Shown here: positions 23,034 through 32,384 of the stretch, in pieces
Layout: each line of letters begins with the position of its first letter
Position numbering within the stretch: the first letter of the stretch is position 1
Notes under the pieces: model-generated
What the model was told of the DNA's origin: nothing
The model's database searches: none
What the model saw: the letters and a program-made list of their open reading frames with translations, nothing else
Made by a program: the position numbers and the translations under genes
Origin: Sthenelais limicola
Taxonomy: Eukaryota > Annelida > Polychaeta > Phyllodocida > Sigalionidae
Assembly: GCA_942159475.1 (NCBI GenBank)
Contig: OW804100.1
Span: 4,982,627-5,046,626 of the forward strand
Direction of reading: 5' to 3'
DNA length: 64,000 nt

Positions 23034-23274
23034 GCAGATTTTCAGAAAACGTACAATTGGCAGCTCTACACATTTAGTAAATTCTGCTAAAAAAGGCCGC
23101 AATTTGGTCGATAATTTACTAGGTAAATTCGAGTATAGGCTATTTGGCATTGCATTTATTCTAGCAATCTGTTTGGTTAGGTTGAACTGTATTTTGAACT
23201 TGATTTTTATCTGAAATGTGGGTTATTTGAGAGAATCGGTGAAGTTGAATTGTACATTTTCTGAAAATCTGGCT
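23034..23274 (-). repeat. REP-A copy, subtype A
   Basis: Starts GCAGATTTTCAGAAAAC, ends GAAAATCTGGCT. Subtype A middle. Confidence 0.85.
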
Positions 23275-23337
23275 CAGTTTGACCGAAATGCACTTGATTT
23301 CGATCTGGCGTCTGTAAATGAAGCTGCTTGTGCTTGA

Positions 23338-23410
23338 CAGTCTAGGCCCAACGTTGAGAGAGTCCCTGACATATCATTCTTATCTGATCTGAGGGTTTGT
23401 ACCTAGAGTG
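23338..23410 (+). repeat. 73-bp REP-B deletion derivative with TTGA target duplication
   Basis: Retains both ends and loses the middle. TTGA at 23334-23337 and 23411-23414. Confidence 0.82.
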
Positions 23411-23707
23411 TTGAAATGGCGTTGTTTTGCTAGTCGAATAAAATATCAAGACTAAAGAATGCTCTGCGGGGTCATTATCATTAGTTCTAGCATTGGGCCA
23501 CCATACCAGTCATTACCCTGTTCACATGGGACTGGGTCAATGACCAGAACCTCGTGGGAAATTAGGTGGGTTCAGGGTTAACGCCCTCCAGATTAGACTC
23601 TGTCTGTTTGCGTAAGGATAATCTGTGATTAGATTAACGAGCAGATCGTCGCTATTCTCCCCACCCTTGGGCCAGGGTCGAAACACTCGTTAGTAGAGGA
23701 GATGAGT

Positions 23708-23940
23708 GTCAGATTTTCAGAAAATGTACAATTGGCATCTCTACACATTTAAGAAATTCTCCTAAATTAGGTTGAAAAATGAAGAATACCAGATATATCT
23801 GAGTATATTTGGTATCGCATTGATTTAAAGTATCAGTTCTGTTATGTTAAACTGCATTTTGAAGCTCATTTTTGTCCTAAATGTAGTTTTTTTGAGACGA
23901 TTGGTGAAGGCGAATTGTACATTTTCTGATAATCTGAGCC
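23708..23940 (-). repeat. REP-A copy, subtype C
   Basis: Flanked by ATGAGT at 23702-23707 and 23941-23946. The left end has lost its first G residues. Confidence 0.83.
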
Positions 23941-23946
23941 ATGAGT

Positions 23947-24296
23947 ACAGCAGGGATTCCACCTGTTAACGCTTGGTAATGGACACCAGCGTTCTAACCC
24001 ACTGGAGGAGTATCTTGTGGATTGGTGGATTATCATGTTACTGTGGTTACCCATCAGCTGACTGACCACTCCTCCAGACCACTCCTGCATCGTTGGTGGT
24101 CAGTTGATGGTCAAGCCATGTGTTTATTTTAGCCTGTGAGGGCCCGGCCTGGCTCAATGCTTGTTGACAAGTTGGGGCTGGAAGGGCTGGGGGGGGGGGG
24201 GTTACTATCCAGTTTGGGAGTTAAACCCTTAATCTTTGGTAAACAGTTGCAATAATCTTTTTCATATATCAGGTGAATTGCATATCATACAAGTAA

Positions 24297-24327
<31 letters not shown>

Positions 24328-24774
24328 CTCATTTCTCCGAAAAAATAGAAAAGTATTATATTTCAAACATCCCCAAAGAAATAATGAGTTAGAACCTGTT
24401 GCCAGTGCAAACATACTAATACATCACACCTTATTTATGCAGTTTCTGAGTTCTCAATTACATGTATTCTTAGAATACTTCTTATAGTCCATTCAACATA
24501 TGTAGCCTTATTGCCTGGAGTGCCTCTGATGACCCATCCCATCCAAAGGTTGGAGCAATCCATTTAGTTCAATGTTAATGCTATTTACAATAAGATCATT
24601 GGGTATTTGGTGGAAATAATATGTTAAAAATGATAAGGGAGTGATGGCCGACACCGGGACCAATAATGGAGGTTATTAATCTCTTTAGTCTCTGCCTAAG
24701 GTGGTTGTAGCCCCTGGACCGTTCAAGACAGTGACTAATAATGAATATGATTTAATGTATTTCTCCGTCATTGG
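23947..24774. other. non-coding DNA with G and C/CA tracts
   Basis: G tract at about 24190-24201 and C tract plus CACACA at 24299-24327. No gene recognised. Confidence 0.4.
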
Positions 24775-24778
24775 TATT

Positions 24779-24992
24779 CAGTCTAGGCCCAAACATGAGA
24801 GAGTCCCTTCAAACAGAGGGAAAGCCTCGCACCTCAAACCGCAAAGTGACATTATAATTCAATTAACACCGCAACATGTCATTATATTTCCATTAGAGCG
24901 CCGAGTGCTAGGTCAGGAAAGCAATTAGCGAAGTAGGCGTCTAATCACTGACATACCCGTCTTATCTGACCTGAGGGTTTGGGCCTAGACTG
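24779..24992 (+). repeat. Full-length REP-B copy with TATT target duplication
   Basis: 214 bp from CAGTCTAGGCCC to GGGCCTAGACTG, the most symmetric pair of ends in the window. TATT at 24775-24778 and 24993-24996. Best candidate for a family reference. Confidence 0.9.
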
Positions 24993-24996
24993 TATT

Positions 24997-25305
24997 CTTT
25001 TTGTGTTATGTAATAATATATATCATACATATGGCCAAATATTCAGTTTCATTTTGACAACGTTATTAAAGATTACATTTATCACGTAACCTATACGTAG
25101 CTGTCAGACACCGAATGGGCTTCCGTCTGTCAACCCTTCAGACGTTTCCAGCAGCAGCTTGTGGTCGGCTGAAGGTGATGACATCAGGGTGACTGAGGTG
25201 CTCAGACACTGCATGGTAGCAAGTACAGGCAACAGTAGGCAACAGTTAGGACCCAGATACATGGCTTCCATCACTCAGCGCTTCATATCATATCAACTAC
25301 TATAC
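24997..25305. other. nothing recognised
   Basis: No ORF or repeat of note. Confidence 0.4.
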
Positions 25306-25536
25306 GGGTCAGATTCTCAGAAAATGTACAATTGGCAGCTCTACACATTTAGGAAGTTCTCCTAAATTAGGCTGCAATTTGGTCAATAGTAGGTAAATTT
25401 GAGTATATTCGGCATTGCATTGATTCTAGCAATCTGTTTGGTTAGGTTGAACTGTATTTTGAACTTTATTTACGTCTGAAATTTGGGCTATTTGAGAAGA
25501 TTGCTGAAGTTGAATTGTACAATTTCTGACGATCTC
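25306..25536 (-). repeat. REP-A copy, subtype A
   Basis: Left end GGGTCAGATTCTCAG; right end degraded (TTTCTGACGATC). Confidence 0.83.
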
Positions 25537-25635
25537 AAATGTTCAAACATCATTATGGAAGAGAATGTTGAAATTCAACATAAGCGTCTCCATCAATCTC
25601 TTGTATTAGTACTATTAGTCTCATTCAGTCTTTTA

Positions 25636-25765
25636 CAGTCTAGGCCCAAAGATGAGAGAGTCCCTTCAAACTAAGGGAAAGCCTCTCGCCTCAAACCACA
25701 AAGTGTCATTATAGTAATTCCATTAAGACCACAAAATGTCATTATATTCCCATTAGACAATCGGT
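25636..25765 (+). repeat. REP-B copy, 3'-truncated
   Basis: Left end CAGTCTAGGCCCAAAG present; similarity stops after ATTCCCATTAGAC. Confidence 0.8.
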
Positions 25766-26029
25766 CTCGTTATAATTTCATATTCAATGGAGGATTATAA
25801 TCGCTATATCGTGCTAGTGTGGTCGCGTATTGATATGATGTTTTGTTTATTTGCACCTGTTTTTGTGTACTGGTGTTTCGAGATGGGTCGCTCTGCTGGG
25901 GGTCTCTGCTGGGGGTCACTGGCAGTCTTCAGACTTTTCTTCCAAGTCTTTCCCAGCACATCACCCATGGGCCTGGAGCCTGGAGCCCACAATCAACTCA
26001 CAAGTACTCATGTACTCCCTCCGACTCAT

Positions 26030-26263
26030 GGGTCAGAGCGTTAGAAAATGTACAATTGACCTTCACCAATCCTCTCAAATAACCCACATTTAAGACGAAA
26101 ATCTGGTTCAAAATACAGTTCAACACAACCAAACAGGTTTATTGAATTAGTACAATACAGAATACACTCAGATACACCTAGTATATATCAATTTTCACTC
26201 TAATTTAGCGGAATTTGATAGATGTGTAGAACTGTAGATTGTGCATTTTCTGAAAATCTGACC
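26030..26263 (+). repeat. REP-A copy, subtype B
   Basis: Both ends present (GGGTCAGAGCGTTAG and GAAAATCTGACCC). Confidence 0.85.
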
Positions 26264-26433
26264 CACATACGAATGGTAATATGAGAAACGTTCAATTCAA
26301 TTCAAGAATTCTTTAAACGTTAAACGTTTAAACGTTAGCAATATTGGTATCCGAAATCCAAAATTTGGATTTGATCTGGTGATGAAAGTAGTTCCCAAAG
26401 AATCTTCCTTTTGTGAGGTCAGCCTTTTTACAG

Positions 26434-26506
26434 TCATCCTCCCTAGGCAGGCCCTATACTCCGTAGAAACTGGTCGTGGAGTATAGGGCCTGGCCTAGGG
26501 AGGATG
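26434..26506. repeat. Single hairpin of about 30-bp stem
   Basis: TCATCCTCCCTAGGC and GGCCCTATACTCC pair with GGAGTATAGGGCC and GCCTAGGGAGGATGA across a loop of about 15 bases. May be a tiny foldback element or a transcribed hairpin. Confidence 0.75.
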
Positions 26507-27329
26507 ATTTAAAGTATGTCCATTGAGGATACATGGAATGTGTGCACTACCGCAAACAACTCGTTAGTTAGGCTAACTGATTCAATATTTTTTTAATTTT
26601 TAAAAAAATCATTTGAGGCCTATATAATATTTAAATAAAGCTTGTATATAATATCAGTTAGGACTAGATACCAGATATCTTTAATATGATATAAATAATA
26701 CATGCTTTATGTTCTTGTCCTGAAATGGAGTAAGATTGTTCCTAAATGTGATTGTTCTTGTCTTACATTGTAAGATTGTTCCTAAATGTGATTGTTCTTG
26801 TCTTGCATTGACTTCTTCTCCACTGGGTTTCACGTTACCTTCACATCAGGAATCCCTGATATTGTTTATTGTGACAATATCTGTCTCTACTTGAGCCTGT
26901 TATAGGAGACTTATCCCTATATCACATGCAGACCATTCACACACTCCATGCAATGCTTCATGATGCTGGTAGAGCCCTCGCCTCCAGGGCTGCATGGCCT
27001 CCCTGCTGCATGGGTGGTAGTTTACATAACTTGTCAAATGATCATACAGCAGCTGGCCTCGCCATTCTCTCTGCTGCCCGCTTAAATCAACCTTGATTGT
27101 TGAACTGAAAAACAGCATTGGATGTCTTAGTTTCTCAATTGCCCCTTAGAAATAATATTCACCTTTCTCTACGATTGCACCTATATTTCACAAGAGGTAA
27201 TACTTTAATGTAAATCCGTTAAAAATCCAACTCTGCATCTTGGAAAGAAGCGTACAGTATAGTAATGTTCCGAAAATTTCATAAAAATTTGGAAATTTGT
27301 GAAAATAATGCCATTGTGAGGTATCGATA
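26507..27329. other. non-coding DNA
   Basis: A 42-bp direct duplication (GTAAGATTGTTCCTAAATGT) at about 26731-26813. The 72-codon minus ORF at 26900-27118 is not recognised. Confidence 0.4.
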
Positions 27330-27331
27330 TA

Positions 27332-27422
27332 CACTCTATACTTGACCTGTTGGCAGTAAACATCAAAGCTTGCTATGGTTAACTCTATGGGGCGCCGCTG
27401 CCAACAGGACGAGTATAGAGTG
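27332..27422 (+). repeat. REP-C hairpin, 91 bp
   Basis: Arms CACTCTATACTTGACCTG and CAGGACGAGTATAGAGTG. Loop with GCAGTAAACATCAAAGC and GGGGCGCCGCTG. TA on both sides. Confidence 0.88.
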
Positions 27423-27436
27423 TAGGGAGTAACACA

Positions 27437-27628
27437 GTCAACACATTTAATATGGTTATATCAAGGGCGGGAGAGCTGAGAGGGGGTGAGTGAGATTGGT
27501 TGCTTTACGCCCTTATCAACACATTTAATATGGTTATATCAAGGGCGGGAGAGCTGAGAGGGAGGCAGTTTATGATCTTAACCAGGAAATAGAGATAGAG
27601 AAGAAGGGAGAGAGAGACAGAATACCTG
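27437..27628 (-). repeat. REP-E copy with two tail units
   Basis: Two successive blocks with AACACATTTAATATGGTTAT, then the purine-rich body GAAATAGAGATAGAGAAG. Confidence 0.82.
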
Positions 27629-27835
27629 GGAAACACAGAAATTCCCCTTCACATTGTACTTTAGTAGTCACAGCAACCAGTATAAAAGGTTTATTGTCTT
27701 TGGTATCAGTAAAGAAGTGTTTTAATCTAGTCAAACCGGCGGGGGAGTCAATAAATTAATAATAAATAATTAAGTAAATCCCATAGGTTAAAATAACACT
27801 ATGAATCCATCACCGCACCGTCATCTCTTTTAAAT

Positions 27836-27994
27836 ATATGGATGGGATAGGTGGATACACCTATGCTTCTATATTGGAGCGGGAAAGATCACATGACAGA
27901 CAATTCCGGAAGTTGCTGTTGCCTGGTTACTTCACACAACCGCCAACCTTCCTCACTTTCAAAGCTGCGTTCAGTCGGTTCACTTCGATTTTTT
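27836..27994 (+). repeat. Split direct repeat A1 (5' end)
   Basis: Starts ATATGGATGGGATAGG and ends CACTTCGATTTTTT. Identical to A2 at 32200-32358. The long ORF reads through it, but initiation there is unlikely because it is terminal repeat. Confidence 0.93.
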
Positions 27995-28033
27995 ATTTAC
28001 GCAACTAGTATTTACGCATCTAGTATACTCAAA

Positions 28034-29263
28034 ATGGTGAACTGCAAGGCTTGTGGTGGTGAACATGCACACCCAGGTGAAAAGACATGTCGGTTTAAAA
28101 CAAAGGCCATTGAATCTGCAAAAGCAGCTGGTGGACTAGAATCAGATTGGAAACTGTACCTCGACTTTGACGATCCGTCCATGTCCAACGCAGAAGGTGG
28201 GGTGAAAACTGAGTCCCCTCCGTCTACTGAGGAGTCTCTTGCTGCCCTCGTGAAATTATCTACTGATCAGCAGATACAACTGGCTGCCCTTGTCGCTGGT
28301 CAAGCTTCCAACAAGGCATCCCTAACAAGTGTCATAAGTAGAGTCCAGGTCTTGGAGAAACCTGCTCCCGCTTCTACTACGCCGTCTCAATCCGTGCCAA
28401 CTACTACTCCCTTGGTGCGTCATCCAGCTCCAGTGCTTCGTCAACCCGCTCCATTGGTTCAGCAACCTACTCCGTTTGTGCAACAACAGGTTCCAGTGGT
28501 TATTCAACCTCCTCCAATGGTTACTCTGCCTCCACCTCCACCTCCACCGTTCATTCCTACACATCCAACTGGTAATGTGCCTCCTCTTCATAACACAGAT
28601 TCTTCCACTGATACCTCACAATCAGAAGAGCCTACGGCGGCCGGTGCTATGGTCAAAATCGCCTCTTCACTCTCCCAGTTGTCCATGAGCATCGATCCAT
28701 CTGTGGTGAAACAACAAGGTTTGCCCCTTCGTCCAGAATTTCAATATATGTGTCTCATTAAAGGTATTCCTGCGAAGTCGGCTGACGCTGGTAAAATGTC
28801 AGTATTGGAATACTTGTATGGAATGTCTCTCGTGTTTGAGCATATTATCAACACCGGTGCCGACTGGAGAAGTTATTTATCACACCTGCAGAATATGCTT
28901 TCTTTCGCCATCGGCAGGTCCTATGATTGTATTGCCTTCTCTAGCTATGATCGTGAAGTGGTGGACTGCTATTTACGCAATCCGAACATGGGATTCGTTC
29001 CCCGTTCGCCATTGTCTATTGCTCTTCATTTCACGGCTGCAGCCGAGGCGAAAGTCAAGAATCGCCCCCAATCTGCCAGACAGAAACGTACGGATGGTAA
29101 ACTGACGGTTCCCCAGGAATGGCCGGAAGATGTTTGCTACAAGTACAACGTTTCATCTTGCTTTGGTTATTGTGTTAGGAAACACTGCTGTGGGAAATGC
29201 CATCAGACCGGACACAAAATGCCATCTTGTCGTAATTCGGACAACCTGCAGAAGAAACTGTGA
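28034..29263 (+). CDS. gag: Gag-like protein of the DIRS-type element
   Basis: Likely nucleocapsid-like RNA-binding protein. The open frame begins at 27851 within repeat A1, but I choose ATG 28034 (MVNCKACGGEHAHPG) because it lies after the repeat and opens on a CxxC...H.. cluster. A Pro/Gln-rich linker (about residues 110-190 from this start) precedes a conserved-looking central domain. The C-terminus has a dense Cys/His knuckle region (CYKYNVSSCFGYC, then HCCGKCHQTGHKMPSC) typical of DIRS-like ORF1 proteins. The frame stops at TGA 29261-29263, and the RT frame follows in the same register without further stops, so Gag-RT readthrough is possible. Function is inferred from position and the Cys/His pattern. 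Confidence 0.8.
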   Translation: MVNCKACGGEHAHPGEKTCRFKTKAIESAKAAGGLESDWKLYLDFDDPSMSNAEGGVKTESPPSTEESLAALVKLSTDQQIQLAALVAGQASNKASLTSVISRVQVLEKPAPASTTPSQSVPTTTPLVRHPAPVLRQPAPLVQQPTPFVQQQVPVVIQPPPMVTLPPPPPPPFIPTHPTGNVPPLHNTDSSTDTSQSEEPTAAGAMVKIASSLSQLSMSIDPSVVKQQGLPLRPEFQYMCLIKGIPAKSADAGKMSVLEYLYGMSLVFEHIINTGADWRSYLSHLQNMLSFAIGRSYDCIAFSSYDREVVDCYLRNPNMGFVPRSPLSIALHFTAAAEAKVKNRPQSARQKRTDGKLTVPQEWPEDVCYKYNVSSCFGYCVRKHCCGKCHQTGHKMPSCRNSDNLQKKL

Positions 29264-30742
29264 CTTCCGCCTTCTGACGACAACATCCGCTGTCATGGCT
29301 CCCTTGATCAACTTTCCGCCCCTTCGGACTATGAGTTTGCTTCTGATTCTAATACTACGGCCATGTTTGACACTGTTCTGACCGATCAACAGTTGAATGG
29401 TGTCGATCCTTCTCTACATGTGGGCTTTTTAGCCGATCCAACTCCTAATTCTCCCGTGAGAGTTGATTCTTTCACCTCGACCCGCCTCCCACTCAGTGTT
29501 AGGCTTCAATGTAAACATCTGATCGGTGGACAACCTAGTCAGATGATTCTCGCTGGGTGGTTACACGAGCTACAACATGAAACGGATCCTCTTCTACGTC
29601 AATTCTTTTTCAATGGTGTATCTCAGGGCTTCTACATCGTTGATCCTGATGTGTGTGTGCCTATATATCATTGTTCAAATTATTCGTCTGCTACTACTGA
29701 CCCTGCATACTCCTTTATTACTAATCTTCTCAGATCGGAGATTGCAGATGGGAAAATGATTCGTGTGAGCTCTATTCCTCATTGCGTCCATGCCATTGGC
29801 GCAGTTCCCAAAGGTGTCAGTAGTTATCGTCCTATCACCGATTGTAGTCGTCCCTCTGGTGTATCAATTAACAACTTCATGTCGACTACTGCTATACCCT
29901 TCCACTTCAAGACAGTGGACAATGTCTCAGACGCCCTCCAACCTGGGTTCTTCATGGCGTCTCTTGACATTAGGGCGGCGTACAGGTCCATTACCGTGCA
30001 TCCTTCTCAATGGTCTTTTCAAGGCTTGAAGTGGGTGTTTGATGGCGATTCGGTTACACTATTAGACACTCGCCTATGTTTCGGCCTCTGCTGCGCCCCT
30101 TATATTTTCAACTCAATATCTGACTTTACTGTTTCATGTCTTCGTCGTCGCGGTTTCCCAAATGTGATCAACTATCTGGACGATTACATTTGTTGGGGTC
30201 CTACCTACCGTGATTGTCAAGCTACACAGTCAGAATTAATCTCCTTGCTTGGACAGCTGGGTTTTATTATCGCCTGGGAAAAGTGTACTACTCCGTCTTA
30301 TACTTGTCGCTACTTAGGCATTATCTTCAATTGCCGCGATATGACGATGTCTCTTCCAGAGGATAAACTTGGCAAGCTCTTACATGAGATTCGGTTTTTT
30401 TCTGACAAGCGCTCAGCTACTCCTCATCAGTTAAAGGTATTATGTGGTATTATTGCCCATGCCTCTAAGTTGATCAGAGGAGGTCGCACATTTTCACGAC
30501 GAATTATAGACCTTCTGAAAGGTCTGGACAGCTCTACTAACAGAATTCTTCTATCATCAGAATTCCACCAAGATATTCTTTGGTGGTCGAGTTTCGCCAA
30601 GATATTCAACGGCCGTTCGTGCATGATAACACATCACTTCAGAGACACTCTCTCCCTTTATTCTGACGCATGCCTATCTGGCTTTGGGCCGGAGATTGGG
30701 TGGCTGGTTCCTTCGTCAACGATCCACCTCCTCTGCAACTAA
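29264..30742 (+). CDS. pol: Reverse transcriptase and first part of RNase H of the DIRS-type element
   Basis: Copies element RNA to DNA. The frame is open from the codon after the Gag stop; the first ATG is 29363. From that ATG, RT motifs are LDIRAAYR (201-208), FGLCCAPYIF (240-249) and the catalytic YLDDY (271-275), a DIRS-like rather than LTR-element signature. RNase H begins near residue 434 with LYSDACLSGFG, which supplies the first acidic residue. The frame then ends at 30742 while the remaining RNase H motifs continue in another frame from about 30680. This is either a one-base indel or a programmed frameshift. Length of the RT region is normal for the family. Confidence 0.9.
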   Translation, partial: LPPSDDNIRCHGSLDQLSAPSDYEFASDSNTTAMFDTVLTDQQLNGVDPSLHVGFLADPTPNSPVRVDSFTSTRLPLSVRLQCKHLIGGQPSQMILAGWLHELQHETDPLLRQFFFNGVSQGFYIVDPDVCVPIYHCSNYSSATTDPAYSFITNLLRSEIADGKMIRVSSIPHCVHAIGAVPKGVSSYRPITDCSRPSGVSINNFMSTTAIPFHFKTVDNVSDALQPGFFMASLDIRAAYRSITVHPSQWSFQGLKWVFDGDSVTLLDTRLCFGLCCAPYIFNSISDFTVSCLRRRGFPNVINYLDDYICWGPTYRDCQATQSELISLLGQLGFIIAWEKCTTPSYTCRYLGIIFNCRDMTMSLPEDKLGKLLHEIRFFSDKRSATPHQLKVLCGIIAHASKLIRGGRTFSRRIIDLLKGLDSSTNRILLSSEFHQDILWWSSFAKIFNGRSCMITHHFRDTLSLYSDACLSGFGPEIGWLVPSSTIHLLCN

Positions 30743-31128
30743 CTACTGTTTGCCCCGACCATGTGCATTGGATTAATCTGGTCCCACCTCAGTATAATAT
30801 CAACTACCTCGAGTTGCTGCCTATCTGGTTAGCTTGTTATCGGTTTGGTCCGGAGTGGGAGGGATCCAAGATTACATGTGTCACGGACAACACCCAGGTG
30901 GTCGCTATGATTAACACTGGCCGCAGCTCCAACAGTGCTTGTATGGACCTGCTTAGGGATATTTTTTGGGCATCGGCTGCATGTAATTTCCATTTAGTGT
31001 CTGCTCATATCCCTGGACACCTGAATGTTGTCCCTGATATCTTATCGCGCCTGTCTTCGTTTAAGTCCATACACCTACCCGACTTATGCTTGTGTTGTTG
31101 CAGGTACAACGTTACAGGATCTGGATGA
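30670..31128 (+). CDS. Remainder of RNase H of the DIRS-type element (shifted frame)
   Basis: Carries the rest of the RNase H fold: NYLELLPIWLA (acidic Glu), CVTDNTQVVAMIN (Asp) and HIPGHLNVVPDILSRL (His/Asp). It has no start codon function of its own; the nominal ATG at 30670 overlaps the end of the preceding frame. It overlaps the recombinase frame by 104 bases. Needed to remove template RNA during reverse transcription. Confidence 0.82.
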   Translation: MPIWLWAGDWVAGSFVNDPPPLQLTTVCPDHVHWINLVPPQYNINYLELLPIWLACYRFGPEWEGSKITCVTDNTQVVAMINTGRSSNSACMDLLRDIFWASAACNFHLVSAHIPGHLNVVPDILSRLSSFKSIHLPDLCLCCCRYNVTGSG

Positions 31129-32074
31129 CTTGGTTTCCCGGAACATTGGTTGCGCTTGGGCTGCAAACACTTTCTCTACACGCGCAACTCAATGGAAAAA
31201 GTATATTGCCTTCTGTGATAGTTATGGGCTGTGCCCTGTTCCTGCCTCAACGCAAACAGTGGCCAGGTTCCTATCCTTCCTCGGCATGTCAATGAAATTT
31301 TCTTCTATAGACAATTACTTGTCAGCTGTAATTAGTCTTCATAAAGTGTCTGGTGCCCCAGAGACTTTCCGTTCATCTTTCTACATTAAGATGGTCCTGT
31401 CTGGGTTGAAAAGAAGGGTTGGAGCCCCTCCCAGGCAGGCTATTCCTCTCACTATCAACCAGTTACTACAGATGTATCTTCATGTGAATATTATGGACCC
31501 TAACCAGGCGGCTTTGTGGGGTGTGATCGCTATGTCCTTCCGCACACTTCTAAGGAAGTCAAACATCGTCCCTGACACATTATCACAGTCCGCCGACTCT
31601 CATGTCATTCCTCGTTCTTGTGTGTCTTTAACTCCATGGGGTGTGCACTTAGCTATGGAGTCTAGTAAAACGAGAGGTTCTACATCTGCCGCTATGATCA
31701 TTCCGCTTCGTCGTCTACCTGCTTCTCCCCTATGTGTTGCTGATCTCATCGAGAGGAACTTTCTGCTGTTTCCTGCTCCACCTACTTCGCCGATATTTCT
31801 TTGTCGCCTTGGTGGTAGAGTGCGACCTGTGCTTTACAAAGACGTCCTAGCCTTTCTGAAATCTCTGGTATCTAAGATTGGCTTAACCCCCGCCGACGTA
31901 AGCCTTCACTCCCTCCGGAGGTCTGGTGCCTCCTTTCTACACTCTATTGGTGTCTCACTCATCGACATCAAGGGCGTCGGGGATTGGAGTAGCTTGTCCG
32001 TCTTAGAATACCTGACTCTGTCACTGGATCGTCGTCGCCAGATCGACTCATTTGCTTCTACTTATTTCTCTTAG
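31025..32074 (+). CDS. Tyrosine recombinase of the DIRS-type element
   Basis: Integrates the circular DNA copy. The 349-codon frame has an N-terminal SAM-like core-binding region (about residues 40-130) and a catalytic domain with Arg173 or Arg177 (SFRTLLRKSN), H295-x-x-R298 (HSLRRSG), Trp321 (GVGDWSS) and the nucleophile Tyr329 (VLEYL). These form the R..H-x-x-R..W..Y set of tyrosine recombinases. The first 25 residues overlap RNase H, so the real start may lie later or depend on splicing; a 3' splice-like TTGTGTTGTTGCAG ends at 31103. No break is seen in the catalytic domain. Confidence 0.92.
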   Translation: MLSLISYRACLRLSPYTYPTYACVVAGTTLQDLDDLVSRNIGCAWAANTFSTRATQWKKYIAFCDSYGLCPVPASTQTVARFLSFLGMSMKFSSIDNYLSAVISLHKVSGAPETFRSSFYIKMVLSGLKRRVGAPPRQAIPLTINQLLQMYLHVNIMDPNQAALWGVIAMSFRTLLRKSNIVPDTLSQSADSHVIPRSCVSLTPWGVHLAMESSKTRGSTSAAMIIPLRRLPASPLCVADLIERNFLLFPAPPTSPIFLCRLGGRVRPVLYKDVLAFLKSLVSKIGLTPADVSLHSLRRSGASFLHSIGVSLIDIKGVGDWSSLSVLEYLTLSLDRRRQIDSFASTYFS

Positions 32075-32112
32075 ACTTTATTTTTTTTTCTCTCTCTCTC
32101 TTAACTTGGCCT

Positions 32113-32203
32113 TGGAGAAATGTCTAGAGAAATATATTTGTTCCGAGCCAAATAAATGAAGAGTTACTACACTACTATATTGACTCCTTTGTTCGCGCGA
32201 TAT
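32113..32203 (+). repeat. Split direct repeat B1
   Basis: Starts TGGAGAAATGTCTAGAG and ends TTCGCGCGATAT. Contains AATAAA at 32151. Its last four bases ATAT are shared with the first four of A2, marking the presumed circle junction. Confidence 0.92.
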
Positions 32204-32358
32204 GGATGGGATAGGTGGATACACCTATGCTTCTATATTGGAGCGGGAAAGATCACATGACAGACAATTCCGGAAGTTGCTGTTGCCTGGTTACTTCACA
32301 CAACCGCCAACCTTCCTCACTTTCAAAGCTGCGTTCAGTCGGTTCACTTCGATTTTTT
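32200..32358 (+). repeat. Split direct repeat A2
   Basis: Copy of A1, adjoining B1 directly. Confidence 0.92.
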
Positions 32359-32384
32359 TTTTTCTTTTCTTCATTCCATTTCTA

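Noticed and set aside
26940..27020. tRNA-like segment (GGTAGAGCCCTCGCCTCCAG)
   Set aside because: It lacks a B-box and cannot be folded into a cloverleaf by eye.
27851..28033. Gag start at the first ATG (27851)
   Set aside because: This part lies in terminal repeat A1 and recurs in A2 without the gene; ATG 28034 is a better start.
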